A stretch of DNA of 64,000 bases from Orychophragmus violaceus (taxonomy: Eukaryota; Streptophyta; Magnoliopsida; Brassicales; Brassicaceae): assembly GCA_030180135.1 (NCBI GenBank), contig CM058239.1, positions 66,099,823 to 66,163,822 of the forward strand, written 5' to 3'. Under the pieces are notes generated by a model that ran no database searches, was not told the origin of the DNA, and saw only the letters and a program-made list of their open reading frames with translations. Below are positions 10,256 to 22,079 of the stretch, in pieces. The position numbers were made by a program, and so were the translations under genes. Each line of letters begins with the position of its first letter. Positions within the stretch are counted from its first letter, which is position 1.

Positions 10256-10802
10256 TAGGAGAATCTTTCGGTGAGAGAATATTAGTTGAGTATGTGTGAA
10301 TTGGGTTGGGAAATCTTTGGCAAGCACTTATAGTGCCCACTCTTGAGATTAAAACTAAATTTTTTTTTTTTGTCAACAAGATATTTTAACCTAACTTTTA
10401 CTATCTTGAGATTAAAACTTAAAAGGAAAAAAGTTAATATTTCTCTTATTTTATTTTATTTATTTTTTTCTTTTACTGTAAAATGAGAATCTCAGTGAGA
10501 AAAAAAAGAATTTCAGTAATTTTGGCAAGTGTCAAGGAACATGAGAGAATGTTGGACAAGATTTGTTGATTTCACTGAAAAGATTCTAAAATGATTCTCC
10601 TCCATAATTGAATATTGATGTGATTAAAAAAAATATTGATGTGATTAGTAATGTTATTGGATTCCCAAAAAATTATAAAATTTTAAAACCAAAATCCTAT
10701 TATTTTAATAAAAAAAATAGACAGATACAATCTAAAAATTTAATTTTTATTCATAGGGTTTAAATAGAGTTTACCCTATTTGGTTTTTTTAGATACCAGG
10801 AA
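10256..10802. other. AT-rich spacer upstream of the MCU pseudogene
   Basis: Contains T-runs and no convincing frame. It would hold the pseudogene's former promoter, but I see no clear TATA box. Confidence 0.4.
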
Positions 10803-11685
10803 TCTATAATATAATAAGAGACTTTTCTCCATTTTGTGGTGTCTATGTGTCCTTCGTTTTTTAATTTGTATGGGCTTTAAAATCATATTCGTCAATTGAG
10901 TCTCTGTCTATTGACTAACTTACCATTTACCAATATGATTTTAAAGCCAATACACCAAAACACTCTAGTGTATGTTTATTAAAACACTACTTGGTGTATG
11001 TTTATTAACCGCATAGATTGATCGGCGTACTACGTGGCCAAAAAAAAGAAACGTTCATTGTTGTTATATAAAACATAAATAATACATTTAAATATCACAA
11101 ATACACTATTTAAGAACATAACTTATATTAAGTGTTTACAAAAAAACGTAGATTAAGAAGACATTTTTGTATTCAGTATTGAATCACTTCTAGTAAACAA
11201 ATAATACATTTAGATTAAGAAGATAATTTGAATCACTTCTAATATCACAATTCACTTTTTCTTTGTGTCTACTCACAATACACTATTTCAATTCATATAG
11301 TAGTTGCAACAAAATATGTGTCGTTAGTATTTTCTTTTTCTTTTCTTTCTGATAAGAGTCATAAATAAAATTAAAAAGTCTATTGTGTTGTAAAGAAATG
11401 ATTCAAGTTATGTTATTAATCTATGAAATGAAATCTTAACACAAGAAAACAGCTTTAAAATACATATTTATCAATATACCACATTGTATTCTAAAAACTT
11501 AAGGGGATTAATGCAAATTGAATTTAATTTATTTATTAATTAGACTGAGACTTGAATCGCATGAAAAATCTTTTCTAAAAAAATAATACTCTATAATTAG
11601 TAGTCCACATTTTAGCAAGAAGAGAAAAAAAAACTCTAATATTAGTAACCGAAGTTAAAAAAAGAAAGAAATTAAGTAGAGTTTA

Positions 11686-12875
11686 CTAATAGAGTTTTTA
11701 CTTTCCATCTAAGTATCCACATCATAAAAATAAAAATAAATTAAATAAACTCCACAAAAGTTCGTTAATATCAACTTATCCAATCTATTTAAAATCTCAA
11801 ATTATTTTTAAATTTATTATATTAAAAGTTATTAAATCTAAATATCTACATCAATAAGTTTACACTTATTTCATTACTAAAAATCCTATAACCATATTTA
11901 TATATTTTAATTCCAAAAGAAAACAAAATAATGATATTCACTACGCAAAGCAAAAAAAAATCTTTTAAATTACATCGAACATAAATGTAAAAGTTAAAAA
12001 TTGAAAAATTTAGGAAAACTTAAATAAAAATAATCACAAATGCCAAAACTATGAAATAAAGAGAAAGCCAAAATTTAAAGGTAGAACCAAAAATAATAAA
12101 AAATATTCCATAGCACAAGTAAACCTACTAACTTGGTCAACAAAAAATTAAAAAATGGTCAAACAAAAATGTTTTCAAGAAAAAATATAACCAAACCCAT
12201 ATAAAAAACACCAATATCTTATATATAATATAAGAGTTTTTACCTCCATCTAAGGTATCCACAATCCACATCATCAAAATGAAAATTTTAAAATTATACC
12301 CCACAAAAGTTCATTAATAACAACTTATACAATCTATTTAAAATTCCAATTTATTTTTAAAATTATTAAATAGAAAACATTAACTCTAAATTTCTACATA
12401 ATAACTATACATTAATTTCATTCCTAAAAATCATATAACCATACTTATACATTTTATTTACAAAAGTATATTCATTACGCAAATAAAAACTATAGATCTG
12501 TTAAATTAGATAGAACAAAAAAATTAGAATCAAAGATTAAAAATTTAAGAAAAATTAAATAATAATAATTAACTCAGACGAATAGAAAATACATTACGAT
12601 AGAAAAACTTCTTAGTAAAAAAAAAGTATACAACTGAATATATAAAAAGAAACACAAATGCCAAATCTATGAAAAAAAGAGAGACAAATTTTAAACGTAA
12701 CAAAAAAAAATACATATATATATATATATATATTTCATGGCACAAATAAGCCTATATATATATATTTCATGGCACAAATAAGCCTACTAACTAGACCAAT
12801 AAAATTATTTATAACAATGGTCAAACAAAATGTTTTCACGAAAAATAGAACCAAACCCATATATAAATTTCTTTT
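11686..12875. repeat. Two direct copies of Helitron 5' sequence
   Basis: 11686-12210 and 12231-12875 align along their length: AGAGTTTTTAC, CCACAAAAGTTC and ATAACCAAACCCATAT-type markers occur in the same order. The copies are about 550 bases apart at the start and 660 at the end, so the second has gained sequence, partly an AT dinucleotide run near 12715-12733 and a short duplication of CCTATATATATATTTCATGG. Confidence 0.7.
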
Positions 12876-13560
12876 ACTTAAGCTATATAAAAGAGGAATA
12901 TCAAGTACTGATAGACCAAAAAAAACTAAAATATGTAATTTTTATATAAAAAATAATATAATAAATACAAATAAAATATTTAAGAATTTTACAAAAAAAA
13001 ACCCCGAAAAGAACAATGTTATATTAATGTATAAACATACACACGAAATATAGTATAAAAAGAAACAATTATAAAAACTAATATAAAACTGATAAATTAC
13101 AAAAAAAATTAATATTTACTTAAGGCATATTAAAGAAAAATATCAAGTACGAATTAGCCACCAAAAAATCTAAAATGTGTAATTTTAAAATTAAAATAAA
13201 AATAGATATAAATAAATAGTTCAGAATTTCTCGATAAAATAGATAAAACAACAAAAAGAACAATATTACATTATTAATGGAAAACACATATATAATATTG
13301 AATAAAATGAATAATTTATAAAAATAAATATAAACTCAGAAAAACAAAACAAACAACAAAATATCTAAAATATGAAATTCTTTTTTAAAAATAGCTGCAA
13401 ATAAAATAGTTAAGAGTTTCTCAAAAAGAGATAGAAAAAAATGAAAAGAATAATATTATACTACTGAAGAAAACACAAAAAATATAATATAAAAATAAAA
13501 TAAAGTACAAGATACAAAAAAACCTTCGTGCCCCCACTTGCGGGGGCGGATAACCCCTAG
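12217..13560 (+). mobile_element. Inner Helitron copy, best-defined ends
   Basis: Starts TCTTATATATAATATAAGAG after an A and ends in the hairpin plus CTAG before a T. 1344 bases. It shares its first several hundred bases with 11686-12210. Confidence 0.6.
12880..13495. repeat. Three direct repeats of about 200-240 bases
   Basis: Blocks starting near 12885, 13128 and 13355 repeat the order ATATCAAGTA, AAAATCTAAAATGTGTAAT and AAGAACAATATTA with divergence. They make no believable protein. Confidence 0.6.
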
Positions 13561-13739
13561 TTTTATTTGATTAAATCAATACTCACTAATTAATTTTTAA
13601 TCACCTCTTTATAAATATTTTTAATAATTTAAAAATGAAAATAATGATTAATTATGTTTCTCCACCAAATAATGATAATTAATTTTTAATCAATTATTTA
13701 TCAACATTTTTAATACTTTAAAAATGAAAATAATGATTA
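13561..13739. repeat. AT-rich tandem pair before the minisatellite
   Basis: TTAAAAATGAAAATAATGATTAATTATG-type sequence occurs twice (about 13630 and 13718), about 90 bases apart. No gene. Confidence 0.5.
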
Positions 13740-14235
13740 ATTATGTTCCTCCAAAAAACATAAAATTATGTTTTTTTACTAAGCAGCGAAATTCTTTTTT
13801 TTCTAACAAAAATGTAAAATTTTGTTTTCCCTCCAGAGATGCAAAACTCTGTTTCCACCAAAAACATAAATTTCAACTTTCTCGGCAAAAACGTAAGATT
13901 ATATTTTTGGAAAAAGTTTAAAATTTTGTTTTCCGCCAAAACATGAGATTTCGCTCGCTAAAACCTAAAATTTCATTCCCCCGCCAAAACGTAAGATCCC
14001 ATTATTCCGCTAAAAATATAAAATCATGTTTTCTCGCAAAAACGTAAGCTCCCATTTTCTTGCCAAAAATAAGATTATGTTTTCGGCAAAAAACGTAATG
14101 TTTCGTTTTCCCGCCAAAAACGTAAAATTTGGTTTTTCCGTCAAAAACGTAAGATTATGTTTTCCAGCCAAAAACATAAAATTCTATTGTCCGGCAAAAC
14201 GTAAAATTATATTTCCTGCAAGAAAAAGGATGCAT
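13740..14235 (+). repeat. 27-bp minisatellite (CCGCCAAAAACGTAAAAT type)
   Basis: About 18 degenerate units such as TTTCCCGCCAAAAACGTAA. Because the unit is 27 bases, long stretches stay open in one frame and read as nine-residue repeats (KNVKFxFPA type) at 13724-13921 and 14026-14277. Unit variation is unconstrained and I see no promoter or homologous protein, so I call it a satellite. Confidence 0.85.
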
Positions 14236-14430
14236 AATCTAGATTACCCATTGAATGCAGTCCCTCGGGACCCATGAACTCATCACAATCACCACAATAC
14301 AACGAGCACAAGTCATAAACTAATATCACCTTCCAAACATCACCCCTCAAGAAGCACTCATGTATCAATCAAGGCTCAATAGACTTCCAAAGTGGTACAA
14401 CACTAAATCTTCTAGATCTTCTACTCCTTA
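14236..14430 (+). repeat. Single arm related to the foldback at 15990-16605
   Basis: Contains GGGACCCATGAACTCATC, ACAACGAGCACAAGTC and TCTTCTACTCCT in the same order as the left arm of the foldback repeat. It is an older or partial copy. Confidence 0.65.
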
Positions 14431-14530
14431 TGAAATAGCTTAAAAGTCTAGACTTAAACTTGAAAATAAAACCGAATGAAATAGCTTAAAAGTATAGACT
14501 TAAACTTGTAAATAAAACCGAATGTAATAG
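14431..14530 (+). repeat. 46-bp tandem repeat
   Basis: TGAAATAGCTTAAAAGT units start at 14431, 14477 and (partial, diverged) 14523. A reverse-complement relative lies at about 16597-16650, just outside the foldback. Confidence 0.8.
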
Positions 14531-15989
14531 CTTAAACGTATAATTAAAAATAATGGGTGAACTGCATAAATATTATGGTTTTGCCCCAAAAATAAAAAGC
14601 ATAGCAATTTTTTGGTTAATTCATTTCTAACATGGTCAACACATATTTTGAAAGTAAGAGACCAAACAACCGGGACTGACACCTGAGAAAGCTGCTTTTC
14701 CGCGTGGCACATGTCTTAATCAGACATAGTGTAGTAGGAGAAGGATAGCGACATGTCCTCCAAGGTTGATTTTTTTACTTTTGAGACTAATATGTTTAGC
14801 TTTTTTATGTGTATTAATATTATTGTCAATTATTTTGACATATCTTTGACATGCAAATAATTGTATATGTTTTAGTTATAGTTAACTACTTTGATATGTA
14901 TTTAACACGAAAATAGATGTATATGTTTTACCTCATCTGTACTCAATGACCATGAGTAAAGTGATACCACTAAGAGTTTCAAATATTTCAGAAAATAGTT
15001 GTCTAAATGATAAAGACTATACTATTCATACACAAATTATTTTTAAAAATCTTAATTTCTCGTTTTAGCTAAATCTACCAGACGACCCTAAAGACACATA
15101 AATAATGGGAAAATGCCAAATAAATCCTTAACTATACAGATCTGGCCAAAAAATACCTCAACTAAAGAGCTTGCCAAAACAAATCCAAACTAAAAGTTGA
15201 CTTCTCAAACAAAACTTAAACTTACAGTTGACCTTGCCGATTTAGACCTCCGTTAAATAAATATACAACTACTTTTATTTTCTTATTTGTAAAATATAGT
15301 CAATTATCTTCCTTAAAAATCCAGATTCATTAACCAAAATTTTCCAGATGAATATATAACTATTCTTATATTATGTATATAACAACTTTTATGTTGTTAT
15401 TTGTAAAATGTAGTCCACCATCTTCCATGAAAATCCAATTTCATTAGCTAGAGTTCCGCATTCAACAACTAGAGAATGTATTTTGTGAGTCTTGAATACT
15501 GTAAAAAGTATAACTAGAGAATATACTGCAAAACAGGTCTGCATATGCTGATATTCTAAACTAGGAAATCATAGATTCAAAAGTTGGTTCAAAGAAAAAA
15601 TAAACTGAAAATAAAAAGTGACCAATTGACCTCGAAATGGTGAGAAATGAACTGGAGATTTGTGAAATGAAACTAAAGGTGAGAGACAAGAACGACTGAG
15701 GATATTTCGTTCTGAAATTAGCTTTAAAGAGAGATACAAAAGATTAAAGGAGATATACTAAAGATTGAAGGAGAGAGGCATGCTATGCAAATAAATTAGA
15801 AAAGACTGAAGTAGTGTGGACCCTAATCTTCTGCAATTTCAGAATAGAAAAATTATATTTTCAGTCATAATAAAAAGTTTCAGATGTTATAAAGTTGAAG
15901 CAATGGTGGACAAGAATGGCATTTCACCTAGGATAAAAAAATACTTTTTAATTTATTAATTTGGGTTCTAAATATTGTCACTGGTGCAA
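14531..15989. other. Intergenic DNA, no gene
   Basis: AT-rich. The 70-codon minus frame near 14500-14712 has no recognisable domain. The only structure seen is the tandem pair at about 15261-15470. Confidence 0.5.
15261..15470 (+). repeat. Diverged tandem pair, about 115 bp
   Basis: CTTATTTGTAAAATATAGTC and its copy TTATTTGTAAAATGTAGTC are followed in both by ATCTTCC and AAAATCCA. The period is about 115 bases. Confidence 0.6.
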
Positions 15990-16605
15990 ATTTTCCAAAA
16001 ATAAAAGAAAAAACTCTAATGCTTCCCAAAACATGACACCACACCATATCTTCTACTTTTTTACCCCCTCGTGATTACCAACAAAAGAAAAGAGAGATGA
16101 GTAATTGCTTACACAGTGAGAGCATGCCCTTGGGACCCACAAACTCATCTCAATCATCAGAGTACAACAAGCTCAAGTCCTCGGCTAATATCACCTCACA
16201 AACATCACCTTAAATGTGGCACTCAAGAACCAATCAAGAAAAAATAGTCTCCATAAACACTCCATTGATGCCTATAGCGGTCCGTACGGGTGAATGGGTG
16301 GTTTTCTCTATGGGCATCGGTGAACAATATATGGAAATTAGTGTGTCTTAATTGATACTTGAGTGCCTCTTCTAGGGTGATGTTTTCGAGGTGATATTAG
16401 CCTAGGACTTGTGCTTGTTGTATTGTACTAATTGAGATAAATTTGTGGGTCCCAAGGACCTGCTCTCATTGTATAATCCAAATTACTCATATCTTTTTTT
16501 TTTTGCACGTAATCACGAGGGGGTGAAGGAGTAGAAGATCTAGTGTGGTACCATGTTTTGGGAAGAATGAGAGTTTCCCTTCTTTTATTTTTTAATAAGA
16601 CTTAT
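15990..16605. mobile_element. Foldback element (inverted repeat arms of about 250 bp)
   Basis: The left arm (about 15990-16238) and right arm (about 16335-16605) are reverse complements: AAAATAAAAGAA, CTTCCCAAAACATG, CCCCCTCGTGATTAC, TTGGGACCCACAAA and GGCTAATATCACCTC recur in mirror order. The loop of about 100 bases holds no gene. Arm identity looks well below perfect, so it is old. Confidence 0.8.
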
Positions 16606-17010
16606 AAGCTATTTTATTCGGTTTTGTGTAAGAGTTTAAGTCTAGACACCAATTCGTTTAATCGCCTGGAAACCTCATTGGTCCCACTGATGCCCCATAG
16701 TTAACCGTTCGGAAACCCTGTTGGCCGCACCAAGGTACATCACACCTTCAACGATTAACATGCTCAAACCGGCCTGTTCCCAAACAAAAAGCCATACACT
16801 TATGGGACCATGTCATACTTACTATGATCTATACACATTAGCAACAACCATTCACTACAACTGTTATCACAATCATCATTCAAACATCAATCATCAAACA
16901 ACCATTTTCGGTTAAACAACCTAAGTCTCTAGGTGTTTTCTTTCACAAAAACAAATCTCAACAACTAGATATAAAATCATAAAATACCAAGCTGGTATCC
17001 ACAAAAGACT
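16606..17010. other. Intergenic DNA, no gene
   Basis: Contains the mirror of the 46-bp repeat (16597-16650). The rest is CAA/ATC-rich with no recognised feature. Confidence 0.4.
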
Positions 17011-17950
17011 CATGTCCTGAAGATTGCTAGGGAAGAAGAGAAATCCACAACCAGTCCTCACTTTAGCAGAACTTCCTTCTTGGACATATCTGCTGCTACC
17101 ACTTAGACAACACGCTTCCCAACGATGATAAAAAAAAACAAGCTTCTCAATGCTCTAGAGATCCAAATCGATTCTCCTTAAACTGAGATCTAATTTGTGA
17201 GTCCAGAATACCTTTGCAAAATTTCAGGTCAAACGGACTACGTTGCCTAACTAAAAGACACATCTCAGAGCATTGATCACAAATCCGCATTGCATAGATA
17301 CGTTTTGGGAAAATTGCCATAAAGTTTAAATTGTACCTCAGATCTGTAATTAAATTACCTTTATGAAAAAGGCTGATATCTGTCCAATGACATATTATCG
17401 TCATTTGGCTTTACACGGTTCTACGAGAAATCGCCTCACATGGTGAACCCAAATAGATGAGGGAAATCCGAAAATGCTTGTTTCGGAAACTTCTTCCTTG
17501 TGTCTCTAACACAACATGACTCCTCCTCGACACATATACTGGTAAGAGAAGATGAAGGCTGGTGGCTCGGGATATGAGCAGAGCTTTGTTACCCTTTTTC
17601 TTTTGTCCTCTTCTAATGGGTGGCCACCTTTCTTTATAGGAAAAGGGAGGCGAAACCTTACAGTTAATGGAGTGGGCTTTGGTATTTTTGTCCACTCTCA
17701 TTTTTCTTCTTATTTTGTTTGGTTTGGGATGTGATAATTCTCCTCCAATTACTATAAATTCACCACAAATTCCATCGCGAGATTTCTCCACTGCGTCTTA
17801 TACCACTATCAAAACACAACCAAACCCATGGAAGAGAAAATTGAACTTAACCGCATATACGCTTGGAAATGATTTGTCTTCGAATCTGTGGGATTCGACC
17901 AGTGTTATAGCTACTACATCTAAAACCTTTAAATAAAACACTCATCCTTC
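17011..17950 (-). mobile_element. Gypsy-type LTR fragment, minus strand
   Basis: On the minus strand, CCTATAAAGAAAGG, then ATATCCCGAGCCACCAGCC, then GAGACACAAGGAAGAAG and CGGATTTCCCTCATC repeat the order found on the plus strand at 37850-38060. The CTATAAA is a plausible TATA box. The 126-codon frame at 17411-17791 is the LTR read through, not a gene. Confidence 0.6.
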
Positions 17951-20900
17951 GAGTAGTTATAAAATTTAAGGAGATGCTCCAGTTCTAATTATATTCTCTT
18001 TAACAATTTTCCATTACTGTGCGGCTATGTATCTTCTACGTCCAAATGGAATCTTCTCAATGGTTTTTTTCATTACCGTGCCACAATGAATCTCTCACTT
18101 CTGAATATATTTCCTAAACAGTTTACTATTATTGTGCTACTATGGCGATGACTGTCGCACAACCAAACATTTTGATGATAAAAATATTTTTTTTTGCAAT
18201 CTCAAAACCAATTACTCAATTCCTACTAATAATGTGAATGTAGCATTTGAGAGTCGATCCATACTTGAGAAAGAAATAGCAAAACCAAGAATGCATATAA
18301 TTGCTTAATCTAAGTCTAATGATAGTAAAGAGTTTGATTCTAGCAACCTAATGAGAAACTTAATGCAAGATATCAATGAAAGCAAGTAATGACGAAATCA
18401 ATAAACAAGAAGAGAATCAAGATAAAATAAAATTTTAGGATGAGGTCAATGTACTAGGGTGATCTAAAGATGATCAATGGTGCTACAATCAATCACAAAA
18501 TGCTAATCATGGTCTAATGAATACTAACTAAGCTAATCACATTTCTATGCTCTTAATTTATATGCTAATCATGCAATCATTCAAATTTCATTTGCAAATC
18601 ACAAGACAAGCATGCAAGAGAATCAATAAATCACCATTTAGAAAATCTAATCATTTAGTTAAGAATAATAATCTAAGACTACTCCAATTCCCTAATCAAT
18701 ATCTAACATCTATTTGTGATTAAGAGATAAAAAACTTGAAAATCAAGTTCTTATAACCAATGAGCACCTTAGACATCTAGTCCCTTAGGCTAAGCATGCA
18801 AATCCTCATATTTGGTTCATTCAAGCATTTCATCAAATACTTTCAATGCAGCAAAATGTTAAGATCTAGATTTTTAAATAAATGACTTAGCATAACAACC
18901 ATTAAATAGAGAAGGATCATGACAAATTAAGAGCCAAGCACCATATATCACCCCTAACCACACCATAATATTCCTCATCCATGAGACCCAAAAGCTACTA
19001 CTCAATAATCACCATGTTTCGAACAAAACCCAGGAAAGAGATGTTAGAAATCATGATTATGAAGAAAATAGAAGAAGAGATTAACCAAATATAAGAAGTA
19101 CTTTCCTAAATAATAAACATTTAAAAAACACATAAGAACCCTAAAGAGGTAAATAATATCTTAAGAAAAGAGAGATATCCTTAATTTTATACTTAAATAC
19201 TATCTATATGAAAGAGGTTCGAACCAGGTCAATCCGGAACAAACCGTGGCTTGACCCGGTAAAAATGGGTAAGAAGCTGTTCTGGGAGCCACATATGGGG
19301 CGACACTCGGTCGATGTTCGTCATCCGGAGTGCAGCCATTGGGAACACTCGGTTGATGTTCGTCATCCGAGGTGCGGCCATCGAGCGACGCATCAATTTG
19401 AACCTTCATATGGCCCAATCCTTCAAACACATCACTTTGATCCTTTATCACCATTTTCTCATTGTCTCTTTAAAGATCCAAATCACCTAAAAAGACTCCA
19501 AAAAGACACAATATGCATAATAGTCTATCATAGACACACTAAGACTCTAAAATGGATGATTTTATTTACAGAAATGCACAAGAATGAATGCAAAAGACAT
19601 GAAAAATGCAAATGAGCATGCTAAAAAGGCCTAAAATAAAAACACATCAATTTCCCTAAACTTTCCTTTTACTTGTCCAAAAGCAAACAACCACAAGACA
19701 AGTTGAAAGAATGTTTTTAAAGTGAGAGCTCAAAGCTTCCAAAAACAATCATCAAGAAAAAATGGTATCAAGGTCTAATAATGTAATCAATAAGCTATAA
19801 TCAAGGTCAATTTACTCTAAAAGAGTTAGCCATGCTCATCACTACATGCACCAAGTTCAAGTCTCAATCTACACATAAATTCCTATCATCCAACCTTTTT
19901 ATATTCATAAGGATATGGTGAATCATGATTGTGAAAATCAAGTGAACTCGTTTGGTGAAGGGTTTAAGGTCTTGAGATGAAAATGATCTCAAAGTAATTG
20001 TGATTTATTAAGAACAAGTGATCACTCAAAATTGGATGAACTATAACAAAATGCTAAGAGTAACAAACAACATATACATAAAGGAGTCAACTCACATCTA
20101 CCTAATGCAAAAGATGTTCAGAACTCAAAGTTCTAAACCCAAATAGTCTCAATCCTACTCCACCCTTTCTCAAGGCAATTTTTCCTTTTTAACAACAAAA
20201 TCCGATCAGTTGCTTCTCTTTTAAGCACTTAGGAGATCTCTTAACATTGATCTATGGTATGCCTTTTTCACTTTTCTTTTTCAATATAGCTCTATTCTTT
20301 CATTCTCTAGTTTATTTCTTTTTTATACATGATCTTACTGGCTTTTTTTCTTTCTTTTTCACTTAGAGACCTTGTTTTAAACACTTTGAGCTATTTATAA
20401 CGTCTTTTATCTACTATTTCACACTTTTGCTATCTCCTATTGCATTCCCCAAATTCCCACTGATTCCCATTTCTCCCCAAAACTTTATTCCTATCTTATG
20501 CTAGTGTAGCCTAAATGATGCAAGGCTAGTTTCAAAATGGAAGATTAACTTTGTTGTTCGAAACTCAACACTGTTCTCTAAGTTGATCCTGAAAAGACCT
20601 CACAACTCTCACTAAAGTGTTTTGGTCTGAAAAGAGGATTGATTAAGGGTGTAGAAGGTACTTGGACTAACAAGAGAATGATAAAAGGAAGAAGAAAGTC
20701 CAAGTATGTATATGGTATTCAAGCGTTATCTTTCTATGCAAAACATGATAATTAAAAGTCAAGATTTAAAATTCCTATAAATAGGGAAATAATTTAATCA
20801 CATCATGCTTCAACCAAGACAAGGACATTAAGCCATGAGATCCAAACATAGTTCTTCCTTACTTTCAAGATCACTAGATGCATCAAACAACCACATGCTA

Positions 20901-21830
20901 GTATAATGAACCAAATTCACAAGATGAATCACTACAAGGAAAATATGTCTTAGCCCTCAAATGTAAGTGAATGCAAGCTATATGATTCTAGACTCAATCC
21001 TAAAGATGCAAATGCAACTAAATGTTTCCTTTAGTGAAAATTTTCATTTTTTGTTGTTGATTTTTATGGATTTTATATGCAATAACTGAATGCATGAGAC
21101 TAAATATGAAAAAAGAAGACAAGATCACAAAACAACAAGTTAGCAACCAGCCTCTTTTCCCAAACTTAAATCACATAGTCCTTGTATGATAGAAGTGAAG
21201 AGGGAGAGAACAAATGCAAAATCAAAAATACACAAGTTGGAGTGTTACTTGGAGTTGTAGTGAAAATGGAGATGTGTGGAGTGGAGGAATGGAAGGTGGA
21301 GTCATATTTGGACGTGGCTCAAGTCTCCCCCAAACTTAGGCAATGGCCATGTCTCACCCTTTTTCTTCATTGGCTCATCTTCCATTTCTGCCATTTCGAA
21401 ATCCAACACATTTGAACACTTGATAAAAGGATTAAAAATTACTAGCAAGAGATAAAAATAACTATATACGATGGATAAACATGATAATTCCTCCAAAGTA
21501 AGCTTGTTTTAAGACTCAAGCTTGACTAACTTTGCTTCTAATTAGGATTGGGGACTTGAATGAGAAGAAGCTTGATTGGATCATCTTGTAGCTTGGGAGT
21601 TAGGATTTCCTTGGCACCTGAGAAATACTTGGCTCTTCCTTTGCATTCGACCTTATACTCTATGCCTACATCTTTAAGCATCAATGGTTGCAAGGTGATA
21701 GTGGTTGGAGATTAAGGAAAGTTTGAGGTTTTATGTGCTTTTTCCTTTTTGTCTTGATCACAAAAGGAGCTCATTTGGCTCTACTCACCCCCTTCTTTTG
21801 AGCACTTTCCAAGTGATCGCTAAATAGTCA
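17951..21830 (-). mobile_element. Gypsy-derived non-coding remnant (Athila/Tat-like?)
   Basis: No coding domain is recognisable. On the minus strand, GTTTAGGGAAATTGATGTG (near 19645) and CTAAGTTTGGGGGAGACTTG (near 21335) resemble the purine tracts before LTRs of Athila/Tat Gypsy elements, and KDVGIEYKVECKGRAKYFSG near 21640 looks like a degraded ORF. The lineage is a guess from these purine tracts. The small frames at 19200-19615 are not convincing. Confidence 0.35.
19301..19385 (+). repeat. 42-bp tandem duplication
   Basis: ACACTCGGTCGATGTTCGTC and ACACTCGGTTGATGTTCGTC start 42 bases apart, each followed by ATCCG and a GTGC-GCCAT segment. Confidence 0.8.
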
Positions 21831-22079
21831 CTGGAGCTTCAAACGCCTTGAAACAACCTCCACTGAAAAACTAACTCAATTTCAAGATTCAGTCATGATC
21901 AACTGTGAATAGCCAATCCGGCAATAGAAAGATGAAATGAGATCAGGTGGATAGTGATAAAAATCCTTGGGAAAGACTGTGCCACTTGCGAAAATATGCA
22001 TAGTGGTACTGGAAAGCAACCGGGGAGTGCGCTAGATGCATCAGTAAGGATCTTGCAATCCGAAAATGTTTGCGGATCT

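Larger units (their letters stand above)
10803..13560 (+). mobile_element. Helitron-type sequence, nested or tandem copies
   Basis: The 3' end is clear: a GCCCCC/GGGGGC hairpin at 13530-13547, then CTAG at 13557-13560, followed by T. Helitrons end in a hairpin and CTRR and insert between A and T. A 5' end candidate is TCTATAATATAATAAGAG at 10803, preceded by A. Very AT-rich, with no RepHel protein, so non-autonomous. A second start lies inside (12217), so the outer boundary at 10803 is uncertain. Confidence 0.55.

Noticed and set aside
9902..10327. A separate 141-codon gene
   Set aside because: It is exon 1 of the MCU pseudogene read past a frameshift, with an upstream extension before the likely start at 10255.
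13740..14235. A CRISPR-like array
   Set aside because: Regular repeats, but they are contiguous degenerate units without unique spacers, and the genome is a plant's.
19200..19615. Overlapping frames on both strands with short repeats
   Set aside because: A 42-bp tandem duplication in LTR-like DNA; both strands are open by chance.
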